Part shown: in pieces, positions 38,889-49,409 of the stretch
How positions within the stretch are numbered: the stretch's first letter is position 1
Layout of the letters: each line of letters begins with the position of its first letter
DNA from: Alphaproteobacteria bacterium UBA4588
Lineage (GTDB): Bacteria > Pseudomonadota > Alphaproteobacteria > Rhodobacterales > Rhodobacteraceae
Length of the DNA stretch: 64,000 nucleotides
Assembly: GCA_905182195.1 (NCBI GenBank)
Contig: CAJJAW010000008.1
Span: 62,001-126,000, forward strand
Direction: 5' to 3'
Made by a program: the position numbers and the translations under genes
Notes under the pieces: generated by a model
What the model was told of the DNA's origin: nothing
What the model saw: the letters and a program-made list of their open reading frames with translations, nothing else
Database searches by the model: none

Positions 38889-39011
38889 TTGTCCTCCTAA
38901 GAAAACGCAATTGGTTCACATGAAAATAGCAAATTTATTAATTTATAATTATATTACTGCCTGCTATTAGTCAATAGTCACTCATCCTATTATTCAGACT
39001 AACAGTCTTTA

Positions 39012-39797
39012 TTATGACTGGATTAATGCTAACATGCCTTGGCCTTGGGCATTGGCCTGAGCGAGCATTGCCGTGCCCGCTTGAGCAAGGATTTGGCCCT
39101 TGGCCAGCTCGGTTGTTTCAGCCGCGAAATCTACATCTAATTTTGATGAGACATCAAGCGCATAGCCTGCTGCGAGAGACGTCAGTAGCGTCATCTTATT
39201 GGTTGCCTTTACGAACTGATCGGCTACTGCAATTTGCCGTCGCATCAACAGTGCGAGAGTATCGGCAATTTGGCCATCACCAGTACCGCCATCTATTGCA
39301 GTCGCTAAGAATGTCAGCGACTGGTCACCAACCAAAATTCAGTGAGCCTGATTCATAGACCAAAACTCACTGCTTTGTTACCGCCAGCATCAAAGCCTTC
39401 GCACCCCATTTGGAGTTATCCTGAATCGCATCAAATTCGTTTCAAGATCATCGCTTCCAACTTTATATTGGCTATGTCTGCAGCCGAATTCAAACCATTC
39501 TCACCTAAAGTGTTGAGCTCTTGAACACGCGTCATGAATGGCTTGCAACGATTTACATCATTGTTTATGACTTCTATGACCTGCATAGCTTCAGAAAGGA
39601 TTTTGAATACCAATTTTGATACTTGCCAGGTTGTTTTCTGTATTGCCAGCAATCACAGTTGAGGCGGGCCGGTCACCGGCAGTAACCCCACGCCGACCAG
39701 TAGCCAATCGCTCCATACTTTTAGCAACCTTATTTGAGTTGTCATCCAAGGCCGCTTGGACTTTGTAAAATGCTGAACCTGCGCTGATAGTTGTCAT
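39012..39797 (-). pseudogene. Flagellin, copy 3 of 3 (frame-disrupted)
   Basis: The N terminus is MTTISAGSAFYKVQAALDDN (39797-39591) and the C terminus is [20 protein letters not shown] then [11 protein letters not shown] (39335-39012). The middle (39652-39431 and flanking) is shifted. The span is exactly 786 bp, equal to 261 codons plus stop, so the indels cancel. The protein would be a minimal D0/D1 flagellin without the D2/D3 outer domains. This copy is the least damaged at its C-terminal half. It has the same RBS (GAGAGTGAC) as copy 2. Confidence 0.8.
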
Positions 39798-39834
39798 GTC
39801 ACTCTCCTATTATTCAAGTGCTAAAAGTTTTTAA

Positions 39835-40628
39835 TTATGACTGGATTAGTGCTAACATGCCTTGGCCTTGGGCATTGGCCTGGGCGAGCATTGCCGTGCC
39901 CGCTTGAGCAAGGATTTGGCCCTTGGCAAGCTCGGTTGTTTCAGCCGCGAAATCTACATCTAATTTTGATGAGACATCAAGCGCGTAGCCTGCTGCGAGA
40001 GACGTCAGTAGCGTCATCTTATTGGTCGCTTTTACGAACTGATCGGCTATGTTACATTTGCTGCGCATCAACAGCTGCAAGATCAAGTAGCAATTTTGGC
40101 ACTCACCGTACCGCCATCTATTTCAGTCGCAGAGAATGTCCTGTACGGTAACGACACCAAAAGCCACTGATGCCTGGTTCAGACCAAAATTCACAGTTTA
40201 GTTAGCGGTCACCAAATAAAGCCTTGGCACCCCATTTGGAGTTAGTCCTGAATTGCATGCAAATTCTAGTTTCAAGATCAGCCGCTTCCAACTTTATATT
40301 GGCTATGTCTGCAGCCGAATTCAAACCATTCTCACCTAAGTGTTCAGCTCTTGAACACGCGTCATGATGGCTTGCAACGATTTTATATCGTTGTTTATGA
40401 CTTCTATGACCTGCATAGCTTCAGAAGGATTTTGAATACCAATTTTGATACTTGCCAAGTTGATTTCTGTATTGCCAGCAATGACAGTTGAAGCAGGGCC
40501 GGTCACCGGCAGTAACCCCACGCCGACCAGTAGCCAATCGCTCCATACTTTTAGCAACCTTATCTTGAGTTGTCATCCAAGGCCGCTTGGACTTTATAAA
40601 ATGCTGAACCTGCGCTGATAGTTGTCAT
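39835..40628 (-). pseudogene. Flagellin, copy 2 of 3 (frame-disrupted)
   Basis: The same gene as copies 1 and 3 by sequence. The N-terminal frame from 40628 breaks within the first 30 codons; EAMQVIEVINNDIKSLQAIM is read at 40557-40336. The C-terminal frame 40086-39835 is intact. The central 150 bp, around 40100-40270, differs from the other copies mainly by scattered insertions and deletions. It lies 37 bp upstream of copy 3. Confidence 0.8.
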
Positions 40629-40664
40629 GTCACTCTCCTATTATTCAGTACTAAAAGTTTTTAA

Positions 40665-41451
40665 TTATGACTGGATTAATGCTAACATGCCTTGGCCTTG
40701 GGCATTGGCCTGGGCGAGCATTGCCGTGCCCGCTTGAGCAAGGATTTGGCCCTTGGCAAGCTCGGTTGTTTCAGCCGCGAAATCTACATCTAATTTTGAT
40801 GAGACATCAAGCGCGTAGCCTGCTGCGAGAGACGTCAGTAGCGTCATCTTATTGGTGCTTTTACGAACTGATCAGCTATGACTAGATTTGCTGCGCATCA
40901 ACAGCTGCAAGATCAGTAGGCAATTTGGGCACCATCAGTACCGCCATCTTTATGCAGTAGTCGAATGTCCTGGGAATGGTCACGCACCAAAATTCGTGAT
41001 ATCCTGATTCAACCAAAATTCACTGCTTTGTTATGGTCCGCAAATAAGGCCTTGCACCCCATTTGGAGTTAGTCTGAATTCGCGCAAATTCTAAACTAAG
41101 ATCAGCCGCTTCTAACTCTATATTGGCTATGTCTGCAGCCGAATTCAAACCATTCTCACCTAAGTGTTCAGCTCTTGAACACGCGTCATGATGGCTTGCA
41201 ACGATTTTATATCGTTGTTCATTACTTCTATAACCTGCATAGCTTCAGAAGGATTTTGAATACCAATTTTGATACTTGCCAAGTGTATTTCTGTATTGCC
41301 AGCAATCACAGTTGAAGCAGGGCCGGTCACCGGCAGTAACCCCACGCCGACCAGTAGCCAATCGCTCCATACTTTTAGCAACTTTGTTAGAGTTGTCATC
41401 CAAGGCCGCTTGGACTTTATAAAATGCTGAACCTGCGCTGATGGTTGTCAT
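40665..41451 (-). pseudogene. Flagellin, copy 1 of 3 (promoter-proximal, frame-disrupted)
   Basis: The ATG at 41451 starts MTTISAGSAFYKVQAALDDN, with MERLATGRRGVTAGDRP conserved. The frame then shifts (41399-41160 gives STVIAGNTEIHLASIKIGIQ). The C-terminal 60 codons (40847-40665) are identical to the other copies. The intervening 40850-41100 carries many indels. It has its own upstream region with a possible sigma-28 box; copies 2 and 3 follow with 36-37 bp gaps, so they may be read through. Confidence 0.8.
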
Positions 41452-41491
41452 GTCCTCTCCTAGTATTAAGGTTATCAAAACCCTCAATAAT

Positions 41492-41519
41492 CTAACGTCT
41501 AATGGTGAAAATTTGTTTA
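41492..41519 (-). promoter_or_regulatory. Possible FliA (sigma-28) promoter of the flagellin array
   Basis: The minus strand reads TAAACAAA...GACGTTAG, with 16 bp between TAAA and the box. The -10 is 5 of 8 to GCCGATAA. It is weaker than the flgM/fliD boxes but correctly placed, about 40 bp before the ATG of copy 1. Confidence 0.4.
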
Positions 41520-41637
41520 GGGAAACCTTGGACACTTCAAAGTAATGTCAAAATAATGACACTTGCTGTGTGTCAAATATACTTTTTGGTATCGATAAAT
41601 TTAAATGATAGACAGGGTTTATCAAAGGAGAAAAATC

Positions 41638-43102
41638 ATGAAACTTGATTTCAATATTGGTATAAGTCAGCGGCAAGGCTTAACCCTCACTCTTCAGGTG
41701 CAACAGGCTATAAAGCTTTTGCAGATGACCAATCTTGAGGTAAACGAATACATAGAAGAGAATTTCGCAATAAATCCATTTATCGAGTTGAAAGATCAAA
41801 TTTCCCGCGAGCAACAGTCAAACAAGAGCGACGCCAAATCAGAAAAACCATCAACGGCTCAAGCTTTAGAAGAGACACCGTTCGGCACTGAGAAAAATAA
41901 AACTAAAACCGAGATAGAAAACCAGTTTGAAACAGGTGAGAGCTTCAAAACTAAAAGTACAGTCTCAAAAGAGCAAAGCGACTTCGATCCGGTACAGATG
42001 ATAAAGTCTCACGAGAAATCATTATATGTCCACTGCGGTGACTACATAGCGAACGTCAACTTTTCAGTTCAAGAAAGACTGGTGGCTTATAAATTTCTTG
42101 AAGAGTTAGAGGCCACTGGTTGGATTTGCGTTAGTGTCCAAGATGTTGCAAAGGAAACCTCCACAAATGTGGAAATTGTTCAAACTGTTTTAGAAAGCCT
42201 ACAGCAAATAGAACCGGCTGGGTTATTTGCTAGAACATCTCTCAGAGTGTTTAACACTACAGGCCGCCGAATTAGGACTGCTCGATGGGACCCTTAAAAG
42301 CATTTTAGAAAACTTACATCTTTTGGGTGGTGGTAAGTTTGATTTATTAAAACGCCGCTGTGGCTGCACTGACCAAGAACTTTCAGACACCTTGAAAATA
42401 ATTAAATCGTTAAACCCAAAACCCGGGCTCCAGTTTTCATCTGAAAGTATCAATATACGGGAGCCAGACTTAAAAATTACCAAAAATGATGATGGGTGGC
42501 TGGTAACCTTAAATAAATCAACTTTGCCGAGCGTAGTTATTGATAAAAGTTACGCAAAGACAGTTAGAAAAACTAAAATGGATGTGGATCAAAAAGAATT
42601 TATAAAAGAGAAAATTGCTGAGGCTAACTGGCTCAAAAATGCCTTGCAAAAACGCAATGATACAATGCTTCGCGTAGGTGCAGAGATTGCGAAACGCCAG
42701 ACCGAATTTCTAGAGAAAGGTCCAAGCTTTATTCAACCAATGGTGCTGAGAGACGTGGCAGAGGCTGTCGAAATGCATGAAAGCACAATCAGCCGTGTGA
42801 CGACAGGCTCATTGATGGAAACACCACAAGGAACACTAGAGTTAAAAGCTTTTTTCAGTGTTGGCTTGCAACTGAATGATGATCAAAGTTCTCAATCGTC
42901 AGCAGCAGTAAAATTTAAAATTAAAAAACTTATTGAGAGCGAAAAGCCTCAAAATCCAATTAGCGATGATGAGATAGTCGATACATTGAAGGGCACAGGG
43001 ATAAATGTTGCGAGGCGGACTGTCGCAAAATATCGGAAAGTTCAGAATATTCCAGCATCTTTTATGAGAAAGCGTCAAAGCACCTTAGCTGGAATATTGT
43101 GA
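41638..43102 (+). CDS. rpoN: RNA polymerase sigma-54 factor RpoN (one frameshift)
   Basis: The ATG at 41638 has AAAGGAG upstream and starts MKLDFNIGISQRQGLTLTLQ, with the glutamine-rich region I (VQQAIKLLQMTNLEV) that contacts activators. The frame breaks near 42235. The second frame, from about 42240, continues LSECLTLQAAELGLLDG and runs to 43102. It includes the HTH VAEAVEMHESTISRVT (about residues 372-387) and the RpoN box ARRTVAKYRK, differing from ARRTVAKYRE only in the last residue. About 487 residues in total. A flagellar-cluster-specific rpoN fits the many -24/-12 promoters here; a housekeeping copy may exist elsewhere. Confidence 0.92.
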
Positions 43103-43262
43103 ATACAAGAAAGCATTAAGGTAAACAGGCAGAAAACTCTGCACACTGCGTTCCATTGGTAAGCCACGTAATATCGTTTCACTCCATGTATATATATCCA
43201 TATAGGGGCGTATTGCCCTTGAACCCCAATCTAATGCCTAGACGTCCAACCTTCCTTCATAA

Positions 43263-45698
43263 TCATCTTGATCTCTCCTTAAAGTTCATTAGCTCATCAA
43301 AGGCTCCATTAAGAAGCGGCTCATATTTGCGCCATTGCTGAGAACTACCTTGGTAAACTTTTTTCCGTACTTGTTGCTGTGAGGCAGTCCTGACGCTCCG
43401 CTTATTCGCCTGCGGCGAAAGACATGCATTCTCCCATTCGAGTTCTAGGTATTGAATTAGGTTTCTGCTCTCAGTCTCTTGGTCAGTCGTAAGTTTTTCA
43501 TAGTTCAAGTGATAAATTCGCTCACTATATGAAGTCTGCAAGAACTGCATAAAATCGCTATACAGTGCATAGTAAGCTGTTACGTCTTTAAGGTCATAGC
43601 AGTAACCAAGGCCGTTTGCAGGAAAGTAGTGTTTATAGTTTGACCAACAAGTTGCAGCCGCATCTCGCTGAACATGAATAATTTTAGCCTCTGGAAAAGC
43701 CGAACAAATTAGAGGGATATACCTAAAGTTTTGTGGCATCTTATCTGTGATCAAACTATTGCCATCTGACCGCTTTATTAATTCGCTCAGGTAGTTTTGT
43801 CGGAATTCTGATACGGCCTCTGTAGTTGCCTGAGTTACACCTTGAGCCAACACCCCCCCAAAACGCCCGATATCTTTCAACTCACCGGCAGCCGTAACAT
43901 CTGAATGACATGAGATGATTTGTTCCACGAGCGTAGTGCCTGACCTTGGCATGCCAAGGATGAACACTGGCACAGGCCCACTATCGTTTGCGATGCTCTT
44001 CAGTGCATGTTTCAGTATGGAAGGTTGTGCTTTCCTCAAACTGGTGAAGAGGTTGTGATCTTGATCAATCGTGTAGCCCAGCATCTTTTTACGCAGGGCA
44101 TTCCCCTCAGCAAAATATGAAAAGGCTTTTTTAGATTCACCCAAATCCTCATGAGCCTTTGCCAATGCAAAGCTAAGATTACATCGAGCGGCATCATTTA
44201 GCGTCTTGTCTTGGTGGAGTCTTTGCATCTCAAGAAAGTGAGAATTTTCAGATGTATATATAGTGATTTTGCTGAGATTACGATGAGTATCTGCATAGTC
44301 TGGTCTGATCGCCAGTGCCTTCTTGTAGCTCTTTATGGCAGCGTCTGGGTCACCCTTATCCATCAGGGCTGCTCCCATATTATTATAGGCCTCAGCATAA
44401 TCAGGCTTAATTTGGACAGCCTTTTTATAGCTCTGAATAGCTGCCTCTTGATTACCCTTTTCACGTAGGGCATTTCCCATATTAGTATAGGTATCTGCAC
44501 AGTCAGGCTTGATCTTTAGGGCCTGCTTGTAGCTGTCTATTGCTGCGTCAAAGTCACCCTTTTTATTCAGGGACCTTCCCATATTATTATAGGCCGTCAG
44601 CATAGTCGGGCTTTATCTTTATAGCCCGCTTGTAGCTGTCTATGGCAGCGTCTGGCTCACCCTTATCATGCAGGGCAATACCCATATTATTATGGGCATC
44701 AGCAAGAGTTAGGCTTGATCTTAAGAGCCAACTTGAAGTTCTCGATAGCAGCGTCAAAATAGCTCATATCATTAAGTACTTACGCCATATTATTATAGGC
44801 GTCAGCATAGTCAGGCTTGATCTTGATTGCCTGTTTGTAGCTGTCTATGGCAGCGTCTAAGTCACCCTTTCCTTAGAGCGCATTCCCATATTGAAATAGG
44901 CTTCAGCATAGTCAGGCTTGATCTTGAGTACCTGCTCGAGGCTCTCTATGGCAGCGTCAAAATCGCCACTTTGAATTAATTCTCCACCAAGGAGTGAATT
45001 CAGTTCATAGTCATCTGGCTTTAACTCAACCGCTTTCCTTAAGTTCTTTATCGCTTGCTCAGTATCTCCTTGCGAGGAATATATCTGGCCCAGCATGGCG
45101 TAGCTCACCTCCGACTGAGGCCAATATTCTGTTGCCTTGGTGTAACTGGATATCGCCAAATCTATTTGACCCAGCTCAAAATAACATTTCCCCAAGGTAA
45201 TATTCAAAATTCCAGAGCTTGGGTAAGTCTCCAGTAAATTCAGACATGCTTCGATAGCATCATCAAACTTTTGTTGGGTTATAAACTCATCAATTTCACG
45301 AGTGTCTTTTGCCAAGGGTTCCTGATTTTCGATATCAAGACGGTGAGAAATGGCCTCTATGTTTTCGCAAGACATTCCAGAACTTTTGCTGCTTTAATGA
45401 GTGCCTTTGCTTCAATAATTCTTTCTAACTTAGCCAACGTATCTATATAACTTGCCCAAAATAAGCTGACGTTAGGGCTGGCGGTCAGGGCAAACTTGAA
45501 AAACTCGAGGGCTTTGTCTAATTCATTTTTAGCAACAAGCACGATCCCGATGTTATGATTAGCTTCACAATGATCCGGCTGTATGGACAAAATCTCATGA
45601 TACATCTTTTTTGCAGCACTTAAGTTACCTGCGTTATGTTCTTCCAAGCCCTTATCAAAAATAGACACAATATCAGCAACTCTAGGATTTAATTTCAT
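43263..45698 (-). CDS. TPR-sulfotransferase protein, copy A (frameshifted)
   Basis: About 812 residues. The N-terminal 340 or so are tetratricopeptide repeats (unit of 34, for example AIDSYKQALKIKPDCADTYT). The C terminus is a P-loop sulfotransferase domain with the 5'-phosphosulfate-binding loop ILGMPRSGTTLVEQIISCHS and the 3'-phosphate site VQRDAAATCWSNYK. It probably transfers sulfate from PAPS to a protein or glycan. Open pieces: 45698-45357, 45375-44857 and 44603-43263. The TPR stretch 44600-44860 is broken by several indels. A perfect sigma-54 promoter (45740-45755) lies 42 bp upstream. Confidence 0.82.
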
Positions 45699-45739
45699 GA
45701 TTTACAATCTCAACCCCTAGTCAATTATTAATGATAAAC

Positions 45740-45755
45740 AGCAAAATTTGTGCCA
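45740..45755 (-). promoter_or_regulatory. Sigma-54 promoter of TPR-sulfotransferase copy A
   Basis: The minus strand reads TGGCAC-AAATT-TTGCT, a full consensus. Confidence 0.88.
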
Positions 45756-45811
45756 TAATTACCTAAGCAAATGATTTGGGCAGTGCTGACCTCTTCAAGC
45801 CCACCCTAAGT

Positions 45812-45934
45812 GTGAGAAGTGCCTATACAACTCCACTAGTAGATGCTCATTATTTAATGTGTAAGGGTGGGGTGTATTACTTCACCAGACATGTGCCAAA
45901 AGTGCCGAAGAGGATTAAGTTGGTCTTAGGCTAG
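45812..45934 (+). pseudogene. Possible tyrosine-recombinase (phage integrase) N-terminal remnant
   Basis: About 40 codons from a GTG at 45812 encode VDAHYLMCKGGVYYFTRHVP and then KVPKRIKLVLG before a stop. This follows the HxLxxRGGxYYFRRxVP pattern with which many tyrosine integrases begin (DUF6538-type arm-binding segment). Nothing integrase-like follows, so it would be a truncated relic. The window between the duplicated TPR-sulfotransferase genes is a plausible scar of mobile-element activity. The match is short and by eye only. Confidence 0.35.
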
Positions 45935-45936
45935 GC

Positions 45937-48173
45937 TCATATATATTGGGCCGTTTTGAGTGTATTTTGAAAATGGTTACTAAATTCATTAGTCGGTAAA
46001 AAGCTCGGGTTGTTTATGTCATTAGTAGCAATAAGCAAATCTGTGGATAAAAAACTCTCCATTGCTACTATGATCTCATTAGGAGATTTCATGATGCTAT
46101 CAAAGGAAACAGTGGTTACTCTATTTTGTAACATATTTGAAAAAATTTCCCATAACTCATCATACCAACGTATATGGGCCATTATGGCTTTTGGATCGTA
46201 AGAATAATGATTTCCTGAAACGTAGTCAGATATAAAAATGTTCGATGCTAAATCCATCTTGTCCCGAGATACGAACACAAAATAAGAGTTGGAAAATGAG
46301 TCTGCTAAATGGGTAATTGCGTGTGCTAGCGATGGGAGAGTGGATGTTATCAACTTATAATCATTAGATTTTAGTTTATTTTCATCCCCATAAAAAATAT
46401 CTGATATTTCAAGTTCCTTGTTCGGGGATTTGGTTCTCAAAAATTCATCATTTTTAATGTACTCATAAAATGGATGAACTAATTTGCTATTGCACAAGAG
46501 TTTTTCTAATGATGTTTTGCCTGATCTTGAAGGGCCTAAAATAAAGATTTTTTTTATGGAACTTCTTTTGTTCTTCCAACTATGGGGGCTCCATCCTTTT
46601 ATTTTTTCCAATGTTTTTAATAATTGGAATATGTTCTAAAAGCAGTTCGGCTTTTATGGTTTCTTTCTTTAAAATATTGGCCTCAAGAAATAATTTAAAA
46701 GCCAGATCAGTTTCCTTTTGGTGACGATGCAAATTAGCTTTTTGGAACTTTGATTTAATTGAAACATTTGGTGTTTTAAAAGGAATCAAACCTTTTTTCT
46801 CTAAATTATTCAAAGTTTGAGAGGGTAATGTGCCTGTTGGAACTTTCATTATATTTTCTAAAGCGTTGGCCGTTTCAGGATTAATGTTAAGGGCCTGCTG
46901 ATAGCTGTCTATTGCAGCTTCTAAGTTACCCTTACCCTGTAAGGCATTACCCATCTTGGTGTAGGCTTCAGCACAGTCTGGCTTAATCTTAAGAGCCTTT
47001 TTGTAGCATTGCATAGCCCCATCTAAGTCACCCTTTGCGTTTAGAGCGACGCCCATATTGTTGCAGGCATCAACATAGTCTGGCTTAATCCCAAGAGCTT
47101 TCTTGTAGCTTTTTATAGCAGCTTCTAGGTCGCCCATATTCTTCAGAGCGGTCCCCATATTGTTAACGGTTTCGGCATAACCCGGCTTGATCTTGTGAGC
47201 CTTTTTGTAGCTTTCCACAGCTGAGTTTAGGTCACCTTTACTCATTAGTGCATTACCCATGTTGTAGTAGGTCTCAGCACAGTCTGGCTTGATCACAAGA
47301 GCTTGCTTGTAGCTTTTTATAGCAGCTTCTAGGTCGTCCATATCCTTCAGAGCTAGCCCCATATTGTTAAGGGCTTCAGCATAGTCTGGCTTGGTTTTGA
47401 GAGCCTTTTTGTAGCTTTCTACAGCTGAGTTTAGGTCACCTTTACGCATTAGTGCATTACCCATGTTGTAGTAGGCCTCAGCGCAGCCTGGCTTGATCTT
47501 CAGTGATTTTTTGTAGCTATTTATAGCTTCATCTAAATCACCCTGTGATGAATACACTTGGCCAAGCATTACATAGCTCAACTCCGACTGCGGCCAATAT
47601 TCTGTTGCCTTGGTGTAACTGGATATCGCCAAATCTATTTGACCCAGCTCAAAATAACATGTTCCCCAAAGTAATATTTAAAATTCCAGAGCGTGGGTAA
47701 GTCTCCAGCAAACTCAGACATGCTTCGATAGCATCATCAAACTTTTGTTGGGTTATAAACTCATCAATTTCACGAGTGTCTTTTGCCAAGGGTTCCTGAT
47801 TTTCGGTATCAAGACGGTGTGAAATGGCCTCTATGTTTTCGCAAGACATTCCAGAATTCTTTGCTGCTTTAATGAGTGCCTTTGCTTCAACAATTCTTTC
47901 TAACTTAGCCAACGTATCTATATAATTTGCCCAAAATAAGCTGACGTTAGGGCTGGCGGTCAAGGCAAACTTGAAAAACTCGAGGGCTTTTTCTAATTCA
48001 TTTTCAGCAACAAGCACGATCCCGATGTTATGATTAGCTTCACAATGATCCGGCTGTATGGACAAAATCTCATGATACATCTTTTTTGCAGCACTTAAGT
48101 TACCTGCGTTATGTTCTTCCAGACCCTGGTTGAACAAAGCAACAATATCGAAATTTTTGGAACGCATTTCCAT
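45937..48173 (-). CDS. TPR-sulfotransferase-like protein, copy B (frameshifted)
   Basis: The N-terminal 170 residues are almost identical to copy A (GLEEHNAGNLSAAKKMYHEI...). Next come about nine TPR units (47632-46580, for example SYKKALKIKPDCAEAYTKMG). The C-terminal domain (46611-45937) has a GPSRSGKTSLEKLLC phosphate-binding loop and a SRDKMDLASNIFISDY segment that replaces the usual RDxxxxxxS. It is a divergent sulfotransferase-like fold, not the same as copy A's. Two frame changes (about 47640 and 46600). About 745 residues. A sigma-54 promoter lies 36 bp upstream. Confidence 0.78.
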
Positions 48174-48208
48174 AATAGACCCTTAGGTTTCCGTACCCTA
48201 CAATTAGG

Positions 48209-48224
48209 TGCAAAAACTATGCCA
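48209..48224 (-). promoter_or_regulatory. Sigma-54 promoter of TPR-sulfotransferase copy B
   Basis: The minus strand reads TGGCAT-AGTTT-TTGCA, with correct -24/-12 spacing. Confidence 0.82.
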
Positions 48225-48612
48225 GCCTGTACCTAAGCTTACAAAACTCAGTTTAATAAGCACTTGAAGCCATATATAAAACTAACTGGCGCCTGCCAGG
48301 CTCGTTCTTCTAGCGGCATGCAGTGGAGCAGTATCAAGCCTGTTCTGCATTTCTAAGCTCAGATCAGTGTAGGCATTTTCGTAAACTTTCTACCGGAAGT
48401 AGTTTTGGAGAGTTTTGCAATTTTCAACTGCGGTCTGCGGCATTTGTAGTCTTGCTGGCATTTACCAGGTCTGAGTTTGTATCAATGAGTGGCGAAAGTA
48501 ATGTTCGTCTGGTGCATATCGAAGTGTAGGGGCGCAGATCACAACCCTTTCCACCCTATCTAATATGCAACCAAAAAGCGCGCCTGGCTTGAACCTAAAT
48601 ATTAAATAAGCT
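48225..48612. other. 388-bp intergenic stretch without a convincing gene
   Basis: It lies between the copy B promoter and the small-gene operon ending at 48613. A short hairpin CTGGC-GCCT-GCCAG sits at 48286-48299 with no T-tract. A 68-codon plus-strand open frame (48323-48529) has no ribosome site or recognisable homology and is not called. Confidence 0.5.
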
Positions 48613-48783
48613 TTAATTTTTCATAGTTTTTATTAATGTCTTAGGCTTTTTTATAACGTTTCTCTCAAACCTAACTTTATTGCCTGTATCCATTTTTCTA
48701 ACAATCAAACTGACATCTGCTTCATTTGAGGCAGCTATTGTCATGTAATGAACTTTATCTTCGAACATCGTAAAAGAACGCAT
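48613..48783 (-). CDS. Small basic protein, 56 residues, unknown
   Basis: The sixth and last gene of the operon downstream of flhB. The sequence runs MRSFTMFEDKVHYMTIAASN, EADVSLIVRKMDTGNKVRFE and RNVIKKPKTLIKTMKN. It reads like a small beta-rich domain with a lysine-rich tail. The ATG is 4 bp after the stop of the upstream membrane protein, which supports it despite its size. No family recognised. Confidence 0.5.
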   Translation of the reverse strand: MRSFTMFEDKVHYMTIAASNEADVSLIVRKMDTGNKVRFERNVIKKPKTLIKTMKN

Positions 48784-48787
48784 TAAA

Positions 48788-48970
48788 TTAGTTTGTGCTC
48801 TGATTTATATAAATAGATATCATTATCGCAGTCGCTATGAACAGGTAGATATTAACTACAAATGTAAGAAGGTATAAAATAAATACCATAGCTAAAGGGG
48901 GATATAGCCGGTACTTCAACAGCCACAGCGGGGGAGCGACCCAAGCCATGGGATCAGGCGTAAGGTTCAA
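48788..48970 (-). CDS. Small membrane protein, 60 residues, unknown
   Basis: Sixty residues with two hydrophobic segments (YPPLAMVFILYLLTFVVNIY and FIATAIMISIYI). The N-terminal WVAPPLWLLKYRLYPPL resembles the DUF2628-type opening (W-x-P-x-LWxLxxR), but it is too short to be sure. It overlaps the end of the preceding gene by 4 bp, so it belongs to the same operon. Confidence 0.5.
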   Translation of the reverse strand: MNLTPDPMAWVAPPLWLLKYRLYPPLAMVFILYLLTFVVNIYLFIATAIMISIYINQSTN

Positions 48971-49409
48971 AATATCGCAAATACCACGGTTGTATTTCTG
49001 TAAACTTCATAATTATCATAACTCTGAAAATCACCAAAGGTATGCTTGCTAAACGCAGACAGCGCTAGGTCCGTCTCTTCCTTTGTCGAGTATTCGAATG
49101 AGCTTTTGAGGGGGTGGTCTATTAAAATATCAAAAACCACGCCGTCTCGATAAAATGTAAGAAGCCACTTATTCTCACTATCATGCTCTTGCAGGAACGT
49201 ACCTCGCAATTGCTCCGGGCCTGTCCATGTATCGTCTTACCGTCTATCGCAATAAGAATGTCGGCTTCTTGTAGTCGCTTCACGTAGTCCTGAACGGTAA
49301 TACCGCCAGCTGCAATTTTTAATAAAAAACCCTGCAAGTCAGATTTATCAAAAATAACATTTGGGCCACCGGCAGGATCTTCTGCATTCTCTACTAAGTC
49401 ATCAATCAT
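48967..49409 (-). CDS. Unknown protein with PDZ-like N-terminal segment (one frameshift)
   Basis: About 147 residues from two frames. 49409-49122 starts MIDDLVENAEDPAGGPNVIF and includes GGITVQDYVKRLQEADILIA IDGKTIHG (ILIAIDGKTI resembles a PDZ carboxylate-binding strand). 49209-48967 then continues LRGTFLQEHDSENKWLLTFY and SFEYSTKEETDLALSAFSKH. An extra base in AGGCCCGG near 49215 separates them. The product could dock C-terminal tails of partner proteins. It overlaps the upstream coiled-coil gene by 8 bp. The assignment is tentative. Confidence 0.5.

Larger units (their letters stand above)
39012..41451 (-). repeat. Tandem triplication of the flagellin gene, period about 827 bp
   Basis: Starts at 41451, 40628 and 39797 give spacings of 823 and 831 bp. 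The terminal 180-200 bp of each unit are nearly identical, and the 100-200 bp in the centre vary mostly by indels. Confidence 0.9.

Noticed and set aside
38996-39008. Hairpin AGACT-AAC-AGTCT after the last flagellin as a terminator
   Set aside because: Five-bp stem, no U-run on the minus strand; not supported.
43103-43262. Possible terminator hairpin GCAGA-AAAC-TCTGC after rpoN
   Set aside because: Only a 5-bp stem and no T-tract; too weak to call.
48323-48529. 68-codon plus-strand open frame in the gap before the small-gene operon
   Set aside because: No ribosome site, no recognisable motif, unusual composition; called as empty intergenic.
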